Source of the DNA: Mesorhizobium sp. B2-8-5
GTDB lineage: Bacteria; Pseudomonadota; Alphaproteobacteria; Rhizobiales; Rhizobiaceae
Assembly (NCBI RefSeq): GCF_006440675.2
Contig: NZ_CP083951.1
Span: 2,451,501 to 2,515,500, forward strand
DNA: 64,000 bases
Reading direction: 5' to 3'
The notes beneath the pieces are model-generated. The model saw only the letters and a program-made list of their open reading frames with translations, did no database searches and was not told the origin of the DNA. A program made the translations under genes and the position numbers. Shown piece by piece: positions 54,062 to 61,301 of the stretch. Positions within the stretch are counted from its first letter, which is position 1, and every line of letters begins with the position of its first letter.

Positions 54062-54231
54062 AGTCTATCACCAAAGATGACAGGAGGCAGCCGGCAGCCC
54101 CATTCCGTGCCGGAACGCCGCCGTTGCCGCTTTTGCGGCAGATCAAGCAACCTATCGCGGCCAGGTGTCGAAACCGCGCCGCCAAAGCTGCCGGTTTGTA
54201 ACCGGCACGTGAGGACATCGAGGAGAAAGCC

Positions 54232-55317
54232 ATGTTGCAACAATTGAAAATCAGAACCACGTCCGGGCGCGGCCGTTTGTTCGACAGCATTCTCGATACG
54301 GTCGGCGACACGCCGGTCATCCGCATCAACAATCTCGGCCCGGGTCACGCGACGATCTATGTGAAGGCCGAGTTCTTCAATCCGGCGGCCTCGGTGAAGG
54401 ACCGGCTGGCGCTCAACATCATCGAGGAAGGCGAGCGCAGCGGCAAGCTCAAGCCCGGCCAGACGGTGGTGGAGGCGACGAGCGGCAACACCGGCATCGG
54501 CCTTGCCATGGTCTGCGCGCAGAAAGGCTATCCGCTGGTGGTGACGATGGCCGACAGCTTCTCCATCGAGCGCCGCAAGCTGATGCGCATGCTTGGCGCC
54601 AAGGTGGTGCTGACGCCGCGCGCCCAGAAGGGTTTCGGCATGTACAAGAAAGCGGTCGAGCTCGCCGAAGCCAATGGCTGGTTCCTGGCGCGCCAGTTCG
54701 AGACCGAGGCCAATGCCGCCATCCACGAAGCGACGACGGCGCGCGAGATCATCAATGATTTCGCCGGGTCGCGCCTCGACTATCTGGTCACCGGCTACGG
54801 CACCGGTGGCACGGTTGCCGGCGTCGGCCGTGTGCTGCGCCGAGAGCGGCCGGAGGTCAAGATCGTGCTGACCGAACCGGCGAACGCGCAGCTGATCGGC
54901 AGCGGCAAGCGCCAAGAGCGCGGCGCCGGCGGCGCGCCGGCCGCCAGCCATCCGGCCTTCGAACCGCATCCGATCCAGGGCTGGACGCCGGACTTCATCC
55001 CCAACGTGCTGCAGGAGGCGATCGACCAGCGCTACTATGACGAGGTGATGCCGATCTCCGGTCCCGAAGGCATCAAATGGGCGAAGGCGCTGGCGCAGCA
55101 GGAAGGCATTTTCACCGGCATCTCCGGAGGCGCCACGTTTGCGGTGGCGCGGCAGATCGCGGGCACCGCGCCGGCCGGGTCGGTGATCTTGTGCATGCTG
55201 CCCGACACAGGCGAGCGTTACATGTCGACGCCGCTCTTCGACGGCATCGAGGCCGACATGGACGCCGAGGAAACGGCGCTGTCGCGCTCGACGCCGAGCT
55301 GTCAATTCGAAGCCTGA
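54232..55317 (+). CDS. cysK: Cysteine synthase A (O-acetylserine sulfhydrylase)
   Basis: PLP enzyme forming cysteine from O-acetylserine and sulfide. PLP lysine is in NPAASVKDRLA, phosphate/substrate loop is ATSGNTGIGLA, the second glycine-rich loop GYGTGGTVAGVGR, and GISGGATF closes the site. It has 361 residues, about 40 more than common CysK, due to an insert rich in Gly/Ala (SGKRQERGAGGAPAASHPAF) and a longer C-terminus. GAGGAGAAAGCC precedes the ATG. It lacks the DFG-I C-terminal tail typical for SAT binding; it ends in SCQFEA. Confidence 0.93.
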   Translation: MLQQLKIRTTSGRGRLFDSILDTVGDTPVIRINNLGPGHATIYVKAEFFNPAASVKDRLALNIIEEGERSGKLKPGQTVVEATSGNTGIGLAMVCAQKGYPLVVTMADSFSIERRKLMRMLGAKVVLTPRAQKGFGMYKKAVELAEANGWFLARQFETEANAAIHEATTAREIINDFAGSRLDYLVTGYGTGGTVAGVGRVLRRERPEVKIVLTEPANAQLIGSGKRQERGAGGAPAASHPAFEPHPIQGWTPDFIPNVLQEAIDQRYYDEVMPISGPEGIKWAKALAQQEGIFTGISGGATFAVARQIAGTAPAGSVILCMLPDTGERYMSTPLFDGIEADMDAEETALSRSTPSCQFEA

Positions 55318-55398
55318 CAACGCCGACCGCGATGCCGCCCCACATGGCGGCGTCATTCTTTTACGCGCGGGTCGGCCCGCGCCGGCGGGAGAGGCGAG

Positions 55399-56877
55399 AT
55401 GGATACATTTCAGGAAGCGACGAACGCGGAAGAAACGCTCGATCCACCGGATTGGGCCGAGGTGGGATCGCTGTCGCACCGGATCCTCGACGATGCCATC
55501 GTCTATCTCAAGGATGTCCGCGACCGGCCGGTCTGGCGCGGGATGCCCGCCGAGGTGCGGGCATTCTTCGGCGCACCCTTGCCGCGCTCGCCGGCGCCGG
55601 CGGCCGACGTCTATGACGACGTCGCCCGCAATTTGATGCCTTACCCGATGGGTAACGTCCATCCGCGTTTCTGGTCCTGGTACATGGGGTCCAGCAACTT
55701 CACCGGCGCGCTCGGCGACTTCCTGGCGGCGATCCAGGGTTCCAATCTCGGCGGCGGCAACCAAGCCGCCGGACTGATGGACAGCCAGGTCGTCAACTGG
55801 ATGAAGGAGATGGTCGGCTTCCCGACCTCTGCCAGCGGCACGCTGGTCAGCGGCGGCTCGATGGCCAACATCATCGGCCTGACCGTGGCGCGCAACGTCA
55901 AGGCAGGCGTCGACGTGCGCGAACGTGGCGTCGGCGCCATCCCCAGGCCGCTGCGCTACTACGCTTCGGACCAGGTGCATTCCTGCCACCGCAAGGCCAT
56001 GGAGCTGCTGGGCCTTGGCAATCGGGCGTTGCGGCGGATCCCGACCGACGCCGGGTTGCGCATCGATATCGCCGCGCTCAAGGCGGCAATCGCGGAGGAC
56101 CGCGCGGCGGGATTCAAGCCGGCCTGCGTGATCGGCACCGCCGGCACCGTCAACACCGGCGCCGTCGACGACCTTCAGGCGCTGGCGAGCGTGGCGGGCG
56201 AAGAGGACCTCTGGTTCCATGTCGACGGGTGCATCGGCGCGCTGATCGCGATCGCGCCCGAGAGCCGATCGCTCGTCGCAGGCATCGAGCGGGCGGATTC
56301 CATCGCGCTCGATCCGCACAAATGGCTGCACGCGCCGTTTGAAGCCGGCTGCGCGTTGGTGCGGGACGCATCCGCGCACCGCAACACATTTGCCGTCACG
56401 CCGGAATATCTGGAATCGACGCCGCGCGGCCTCGCGTCCGGAGAGTGGCTGCACGATTACGGCTTGCAGACATCGCGCGGCTTCCGGGCGCTCAAAATCT
56501 GGATGGCGCTGAAGGAGCATGGCGTCGAAAAGTTCGGCCGGCTGATCGACCAGAACATCGCCCAGGCCCGCTACCTCACCGGGTTGATCGAGGCGGAGCC
56601 GGCGCTGGAGCTGATGGCGCCGACCACCATCAACATCGTCAGCTTCCGCCACCGGCTGGCGGGCGCGTCCGAAGAGCGGCTAAAGGCTTTCAACACCGAG
56701 ATCATGCTGAGACTTCAGGAGGAGGGCATCGCGGCCCTGTCCGACACGACCGTGCACGGCCGGCACTGCCTGAGGGTGGCGATTGCCAATCACCGCACGC
56801 GCCGCGACGATCTCGACCTGGTGGTCGGCGAGATGCTCCGGCTGGGACGGGAAATCGAGGCCGCGACACCGGCCTGA
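55399..56877 (+). CDS. PLP-dependent group II amino acid decarboxylase
   Basis: A 492-residue decarboxylase of the aromatic-L-amino-acid/glutamate decarboxylase group. PLP lysine in LDPHKWLHAPFEAGC; LWFHVDGCIGAL supplies the aspartate to the pyridine; VHPRFWSWYMGSSNFTGALGDF and SGGSMANIIGLTVAR match the group. Aromatic amino acids or DOPA-like compounds are likely substrates but specificity is not readable. GGGAGAGGCGAG precedes the ATG. It is 81 bases after cysK on the same strand and could be read through from it. Confidence 0.9.
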   Translation: MDTFQEATNAEETLDPPDWAEVGSLSHRILDDAIVYLKDVRDRPVWRGMPAEVRAFFGAPLPRSPAPAADVYDDVARNLMPYPMGNVHPRFWSWYMGSSNFTGALGDFLAAIQGSNLGGGNQAAGLMDSQVVNWMKEMVGFPTSASGTLVSGGSMANIIGLTVARNVKAGVDVRERGVGAIPRPLRYYASDQVHSCHRKAMELLGLGNRALRRIPTDAGLRIDIAALKAAIAEDRAAGFKPACVIGTAGTVNTGAVDDLQALASVAGEEDLWFHVDGCIGALIAIAPESRSLVAGIERADSIALDPHKWLHAPFEAGCALVRDASAHRNTFAVTPEYLESTPRGLASGEWLHDYGLQTSRGFRALKIWMALKEHGVEKFGRLIDQNIAQARYLTGLIEAEPALELMAPTTINIVSFRHRLAGASEERLKAFNTEIMLRLQEEGIAALSDTTVHGRHCLRVAIANHRTRRDDLDLVVGEMLRLGREIEAATPA

Positions 56878-56897
56878 GGCACGCTCGGGAACTTGTC

Positions 56898-57272
56898 TCA
56901 GCTTACCGTCAGCGGCGCGCCGGGCAGATAAAGCGCGATCGGTCGGATCTCGTAGACGGCGCTTGGGTTGACGCGCTTGAGATCGCGCGCGGCGGCGATC
57001 GCCTCGTCAAGGCTCGCGCAGTTAAGCACATAGAGGCCCAGCAACTGCTCCTTGGTCTCGGCGAACGGGCCATCGATCACCATGGCGTCGGCCGGGCCGC
57101 GCAAAGTTACCGCCCCCGCCGTCGGGCCAAGCCTTGCCGCAGGCCCAAGCTTGCCGTCGCGAGTCAGCCTGTCGTTGACCTCGAGCAGGTCCTTCATCAG
57201 CGCCGCGTCCTCGTCGGGCGTCCAGGACTGCACAGTGTCTTCCACGTGATAGGCGAGGACGGCGTAGAACAT
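56898..57272 (-). CDS. YciI-like/DGPF-domain protein
   Basis: A 124-residue alpha-beta barrel protein of the YCII-related group, recognised by MFYAVLAYHVED, LRGPADAMVIDGPFAETKEQLLGLYVLNCASLDEAIAAA and EIRPI. Such proteins often sit with ECF sigma factors; none is present here. Possible role in small-molecule processing, unknown. Convergent with the decarboxylase gene. Confidence 0.88.
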   Translation of the reverse strand: MFYAVLAYHVEDTVQSWTPDEDAALMKDLLEVNDRLTRDGKLGPAARLGPTAGAVTLRGPADAMVIDGPFAETKEQLLGLYVLNCASLDEAIAAARDLKRVNPSAVYEIRPIALYLPGAPLTVS

Positions 57273-57367
57273 GGGCGTGTCTCCCTCGTGATCAGGCGGA
57301 CCGCACTATCACAAGGATGGTTCGACTGATCCAGAGGCGCGGACGGCGGACCGACGCCGCTCCTGAC

Positions 57368-58777
57368 TCAAGCTGCCACCGGCAGCCGCAGCTCCGTCAG
57401 CAGGCCGCCGCCGGGGTAGTTGGAAAGATCGACCTCGCCGCCGGCGCCGCGGGCGATGTTGCGGGCGATGGTGAGGCCGAGGCCGAGGCCGCCGGTGGTG
57501 CGGTTGCGCGATTCCTCCAGCCGCACGAAGGAGCCGAACACCGCGTCCAGCTTCTCCTGCGGGATGCCTGGGCCTTCGTCGCGGATCGAAAGCGTGATCG
57601 TGTCGCCCGATCGCCGCACGCCGAGATGCGCCTTCTTGCCGTAGGTCACCGCGTTCTGGATGAGATTGGTGATGCAGCGCCGCAGCGCCACCGGCCGCGC
57701 GATGCAGATCAGGCCGCGCGACGGGACCACGTCTTCGTCGAAGGATGCGCCGTCGAAGGAGTCCGCGACCGATTCCACCAGCGACCAGAAATCGATCCGC
57801 TCGGCCTTTTCCTCGGTTACCTCGAATTTGGCGAAGTCGATGACCGAGCTCGCGATGCTTTCGATATCGGCAAGGTCGTGCGCCAGCGCCGTGCGCGCGG
57901 GCGACCTGCGCAACAGTTCGAGGCGCAGGCGCATCCGGGTCAGCGGCGTGCGCAGATCATGCGCCAGCGCCGCCGCGAGGTGCTCGCGGTCTTCGACATA
58001 ATCGCGCAGCCGCATCTGCATGGCGTTGATGGCCTTTGCGGCGGCGCGGATCTCGCGGCTGCCGCTTTCGGCGATCGGCGGGCTTTTCAGGTCATTGCCA
58101 ATGCGGGTCACCGCCGTTTCCATCATCCGGTATGGCGCGGTCAGCCGGCGCAGCGACCATATCGACATGACCACGATCAAACCGGCGATCAGCGAATAGA
58201 GCGGCAGGCTGTCGAGGCTGAGAATCGGTCCCGCCGGCGTGATCGGCTCGGTGAAATTCAGCCACTGGCCGTCGGAAAAGCGCAGCGAGGCGGTCAGCTT
58301 GTCGCTTTGCGCGAAATCCGCGGCCAGGACCAGCAGGTCGCGCTCGACCTGGCCAACATCCTTGTTCTCCGCCCGGCCGTCCGGGACATCGGCCTCCTGG
58401 GTGGCCGGATCGCGCCGCACGCGCGCATCGGTGATGCCGAACTTCGACAGGCGGCCGACCAGGATGTCCTCCAACTCGGCAAGCTGGTCGTCGCCGGCGA
58501 TCGAAGAGGTGACGGCGGGGGTGTCCGAAACCGTCAGCGCATAGGTCGAGTTGAACAGGCCGGACGCGGTCGCCTTGCGCTCTTCGGGCGTGGCGTCATG
58601 CATCAGCTGCACCAGCGAATAGGCGCGGTCGTTCAGCCGGTAGAGATCGACGACGCCGTTGGCGGCGGCTCGGTCGCGCGCCACGATGTAGAGCGTCGTC
58701 ACCTGGCTGAGCATGAGGCCGGCAATGACGATGAGCAGCACCCAGACTGGCAGGGTCTGCGGCAGGAAGCGTCTCAT
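57368..58777 (-). CDS. Sensor histidine kinase
   Basis: A 469-residue kinase with two transmembrane helices (about residues 12-33 and 187-207), a periplasmic domain of about 150 residues, HAMP (SLRRLTAPYRMMETA), HisKA with the phospho-histidine in AAALAHDLRTPLTRMRLRLELL and an ATPase domain with NLIQNAVTYGKK, DEGPGIPQEKLDAVF and GGLGLGLTIARNI. Its ATG overlaps the regulator's stop by four bases (ATGA). The periplasmic domain is acidic with LDLYRLNDRAYSLVQLMHDATPEE. Its signal is unknown. Confidence 0.93.
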   Translation of the reverse strand: MRRFLPQTLPVWVLLIVIAGLMLSQVTTLYIVARDRAAANGVVDLYRLNDRAYSLVQLMHDATPEERKATASGLFNSTYALTVSDTPAVTSSIAGDDQLAELEDILVGRLSKFGITDARVRRDPATQEADVPDGRAENKDVGQVERDLLVLAADFAQSDKLTASLRFSDGQWLNFTEPITPAGPILSLDSLPLYSLIAGLIVVMSIWSLRRLTAPYRMMETAVTRIGNDLKSPPIAESGSREIRAAAKAINAMQMRLRDYVEDREHLAAALAHDLRTPLTRMRLRLELLRRSPARTALAHDLADIESIASSVIDFAKFEVTEEKAERIDFWSLVESVADSFDGASFDEDVVPSRGLICIARPVALRRCITNLIQNAVTYGKKAHLGVRRSGDTITLSIRDEGPGIPQEKLDAVFGSFVRLEESRNRTTGGLGLGLTIARNIARGAGGEVDLSNYPGGGLLTELRLPVAA

Positions 58778-59490
58778 TCGGACGTCGTCTCGGGCAGGAA
58801 CTGATAGCCGCCGCTGCGCACGGTCAGGATCAGTTTCGGCGTCTTCGGATCGTCTTCCATCTTGCGGCGCAGGCGGCTCACCAGAATGTCGACGCTGCGG
58901 TCGAAGCTGTAGCCGGTGTCGCCGCCGGAGAGCTCGATCAGCTGTTCGCGGGTAAGCACGCGCTGCGCGCTCTTGACGAAGGTCTGCAGCAGGTTGAACT
59001 CCGCCATCGTCAGTTCCACCCGGACGTCGTCGGGCGCCGTCAGTCGGCGCCTCGCGCAATCCATGGTCCAGCCGGCAAAGCGATAAATCTGCTTGGCCGT
59101 GGGGCGACGCGGCTCGGCGCTGCCGTTGCGTCTCAGCACGGCGCGGATGCGGGCCAAAAGCTCGCGCGGGTCGAAGGGCTTTGGCACGTAGTCGTCGGCG
59201 CCCATTTCAAGGCCCACAACGCGGTCGGTCGTTTCGGTGACCGCGGTCAGCATGATGATCGGCGTGGTGTAGTTGGCGCGGATCTCGCGGCAAAGCTCAA
59301 GCCCGCTTTTGCCGGGCAGCATCACGTCGAGAACGATCAGGTCTACCGGCGTGCGGCGCAGGACCGCTTCCATTTCGATGCCGTCGGCAGCCACCGTCGT
59401 GTGCAGCCCGCGCTTCTGGAAGAACTCCTGCAGCAGGTCGCGTATGCCCTTGTCGTCGTCGACGATCAGTATGTGTGCGTCCGATTTCAC
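58774..59490 (-). CDS. OmpR family response regulator
   Basis: A 238-residue regulator with the receiver (ILIVDDDKGIRDLLQ, phospho-Asp in LIVLDVMLPGKSG, K in YVPKPFDPRE) and winged helix (LTMAEFNLLQTFVKSAQRVLTREQL ... VDILVSRLRRKMEDDP). GTG at 59490 has AGGTTTCGA upstream and gives MKSDAHILIVDDD; ATG at 59520 would add ten residues. Coupled with the kinase by an ATGA overlap. A signature of OmpR/AdeR-like regulators; targets unknown. Confidence 0.92.
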   Translation of the reverse strand: MKSDAHILIVDDDKGIRDLLQEFFQKRGLHTTVAADGIEMEAVLRRTPVDLIVLDVMLPGKSGLELCREIRANYTTPIIMLTAVTETTDRVVGLEMGADDYVPKPFDPRELLARIRAVLRRNGSAEPRRPTAKQIYRFAGWTMDCARRRLTAPDDVRVELTMAEFNLLQTFVKSAQRVLTREQLIELSGGDTGYSFDRSVDILVSRLRRKMEDDPKTPKLILTVRSGGYQFLPETTSE

Positions 59491-59727
59491 TCGAAACCTA
59501 TGATTCTGTTGGCCGTGCATCCTTCGCCGGTCTCTCACACGATAGAATTCGGGCCACATCTTGGCCAGTGGCCTCGATCGTAGCGCCGGCCGGATTCCCC
59601 AGAAACAATCCAGAAACAAAATTCTACAGTCGGGAAAAACTGGTGAAAAATTTCAAGAGCATAACCGGTGCCGTGGCGGTCAGGTCATCGGCTGCGACGC
59701 AAGTTTCCGGAGTAACGGACAAGACCA

Positions 59728-60030
59728 ATGCAGAGGTTCTGGATCAGCGTGACGGGTGCTTTGCTCAGCATATCGCTCATCACAGCAGCGGCCGGCGCCT
59801 CCACCGCTAAGGTCGCGCCGCTCACCCGGACCGAGCGTTGCACCAATCTGAGCCGTCAGGTTGACGAAGCCCTCGAAACCCATGCCGCGGCAACGCAGGT
59901 CACCGCGGCGAAAGCACTGCAAAGAAAGGGAAACCGGTTCTGCGCCAACAAGAAACAGGCGCAGGGAATCCGGATGCTCGCAAACGCTTTGAAGCTGCTT
60001 GGAGTGACACCGATCGATCCTGCTCAGTGA
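59728..60030 (+). CDS. Small secreted protein, unknown
   Basis: A 100-residue protein with a signal sequence (FWISVTGALLSISLITAAAGA). The mature part is helical with two cysteines (RCTNLSRQ and RFCANKKQ) likely to pair, and a tail GIRMLANALKLLGVTP. No family recognised. It precedes the Lys/Ala-rich secreted protein gene by 37 bases and may be co-transcribed; both are 200-550 bases from the two-component system on the other strand. Confidence 0.72.
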   Translation: MQRFWISVTGALLSISLITAAAGASTAKVAPLTRTERCTNLSRQVDEALETHAAATQVTAAKALQRKGNRFCANKKQAQGIRMLANALKLLGVTPIDPAQ

Positions 60031-60067
60031 CGCTCATCCAGACCTGCAAGAAAAAGGAAATGAAGCC

Positions 60068-60319
60068 ATGAAGAAGTCCATCCTCTCCGCCCTCGGCCTC
60101 GGTGTTGCTCTCGCTTTCGCGATGCCGGCTCTCGGTAACGCCGCCGCCACGACGACCGCCGCCCCGGCTGCCTCGACCGCGACCACCACGGCTGCTCCGG
60201 CCGACAGCACCGCTGCGAAGCCGATGAAGAAAGTCGCTGCCAAGAAGGCCTGCAAGGTGACCAAGACGCACAAGTGCCCGGTCAAGAAGGCCAAGAAGGC
60301 TCCGGCGAAGAAGTCCTAA
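60068..60319 (+). CDS. Small exported Ala/Thr/Lys-rich protein
   Basis: An 83-residue product. A signal peptide (MKKSILSALGLGVALAFAMPALGNAA) is followed by a low-complexity Ala/Thr/Pro linker and a strongly basic C-terminus (MKKVAAKKACKVTKTHKCPVKKAKKAPAKKS split around two cysteines). It resembles small histone-H1-like basic tails fused to a signal; it may bind polyanions outside the inner membrane. Ribosome site AAGGAAATGAAGCC is clear. Confidence 0.78.
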   Translation: MKKSILSALGLGVALAFAMPALGNAAATTTAAPAASTATTTAAPADSTAAKPMKKVAAKKACKVTKTHKCPVKKAKKAPAKKS

Positions 60320-60347
60320 TCCAGGCTTTCAGTCCTGATCCTTCAAA

Positions 60348-60377
60348 ACCGCTCCGGCCGGTTCCGGCTGGAGCGGT
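60348..60377 (+). terminator. Stem-loop behind the basic secreted protein gene
   Basis: ACCGCTCCGGCC (60348-60359) pairs with GGCTGGAGCGGT (60366-60377) with one wobble. No U-run follows, so the terminator class is uncertain. Confidence 0.6.
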
Positions 60378-60470
60378 CTTCCGGCGACCGAAGCCTGGCA
60401 TCGGCAGATTTCGCCGCGCCGCTCCCGATCCTTAACCCGATCGCAATGCCGGTGCTGTAGGACAATCCGC

Positions 60471-60815
60471 ATGAGGAAGCGGTTTTCGTCCCTGATGCGC
60501 TCGCTGACGCTCGGCGGCCTGATCGCCACCGGGGCGGCACGATCGTTGATCATCTTTACCGCAAGCCCCGTGCCGGATCCCGCCAGCGGCAGGACCGAAC
60601 CCGAGCTTTTCGCTCCACTGATCTCCTCGAGCTTCGACTACATCACCCCGGCACAGTCCTGGATGCTGCTCGTGCTGACCGGCATAACGCTGATCGGCCT
60701 GGCCGGCTGGATATTCTTTGCCTTCATGGAGCGCGGCTCGGGCATGGATGGCGACGTCGGTTCAGGCAGATCGGGCACCCCGTTGCGCCGTCCGGTCGGA
60801 CGCCAGGACCGTTGA
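60471..60815 (+). CDS. Small membrane protein, unknown
   Basis: A 114-residue protein with an N-terminal hydrophobic segment (LTLGGLIATGAARSLIIF, possibly a signal or helix) and one strong transmembrane helix (about 63-84, WMLLVLTGITLIGLAGWIFFAF). The C-terminus is Gly/Arg rich. No family recognised. The start at 60471 lacks a good ribosome site, so confidence is moderate. Confidence 0.55.
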   Translation: MRKRFSSLMRSLTLGGLIATGAARSLIIFTASPVPDPASGRTEPELFAPLISSSFDYITPAQSWMLLVLTGITLIGLAGWIFFAFMERGSGMDGDVGSGRSGTPLRRPVGRQDR

Positions 60816-60943
60816 CCCATCGGCGGCGCTTCCCCACATAATATCGAACGTCCAATCCGTCGCTATCCACGCGGAGGGTTGGACGGGTGTTTTTCAGCGT
60901 GACAAAATGAGAGCGAGAACTCAGTTCCTCGCCGCCGGATCCG

Positions 60944-61249
60944 ATGCCAGAAACCGTCATCAAGCCCCGCGTCAAGCCGCAGCCGAAGACCGAGCGGCCG
61001 AAACTCTACAAGGTCATCCTCGTCAATGACGATTTCACGCCGCGCGAGTTCGTGGTGACGGTGCTCAAGGGCGAGTTCAAACTCAGCGAAGACCAGGCGC
61101 ACCGCGTCATGATCACCGCGCATACGCGCGGTGTCTGCGTCGTCGCGGTGTTCACCAAGGATATCGCCGAGACCAAGGCGACGCGGGCGACCGACGCCGG
61201 CAAGGCCAAGGGCTATCCGCTGCTGTTCACCACCGAGCCCGAAGAGTAG
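60944..61249 (+). CDS. clpS: ClpS adaptor (ClpS2-like)
   Basis: A 101-residue adaptor that delivers N-degron substrates to ClpAP. The hydrophobic pocket region is intact: YKVILVNDDFTPREFVVTVL, VMITAHTRGVCVVAVFTKDIAETKA. The sequence is closer to the second ClpS of rhizobia (ClpS2) than to the clpA-linked ClpS1, and no clpA is adjacent. ClpS2 of Agrobacterium has a narrower specificity for destabilising residues. Confidence 0.94.
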   Translation: MPETVIKPRVKPQPKTERPKLYKVILVNDDFTPREFVVTVLKGEFKLSEDQAHRVMITAHTRGVCVVAVFTKDIAETKATRATDAGKAKGYPLLFTTEPEE

Positions 61250-61263
61250 GGCGGAGGAGTTTC

Positions 61264-61289
61264 CCTTCTCCCACAAGAAGGGGAGAAGG
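61264..61289. repeat. Short hairpin between convergent genes
   Basis: CCTTCTCCC (61264-61272) pairs with GGGAGAAGG (61281-61289). A C/T-rich hairpin of this type is common between rhizobial genes; no T-run follows on either strand. Confidence 0.75.
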
Positions 61290-61301
61290 AAGAAAGTGGT
61301 G

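Noticed and set aside
54062..54231. Possible SAM-type riboswitch before cysK
   Set aside because: A CCGG-loop-CCGG hairpin followed by CACGTGAGG is present, but the conserved SAM-II bases (GATTT and GCTAAA blocks) are not.
53995..56652. 885-codon open frame on the minus strand spanning cysK and the decarboxylase
   Set aside because: It is antisense to two unmistakable PLP enzymes and shows only shadow-frame composition.
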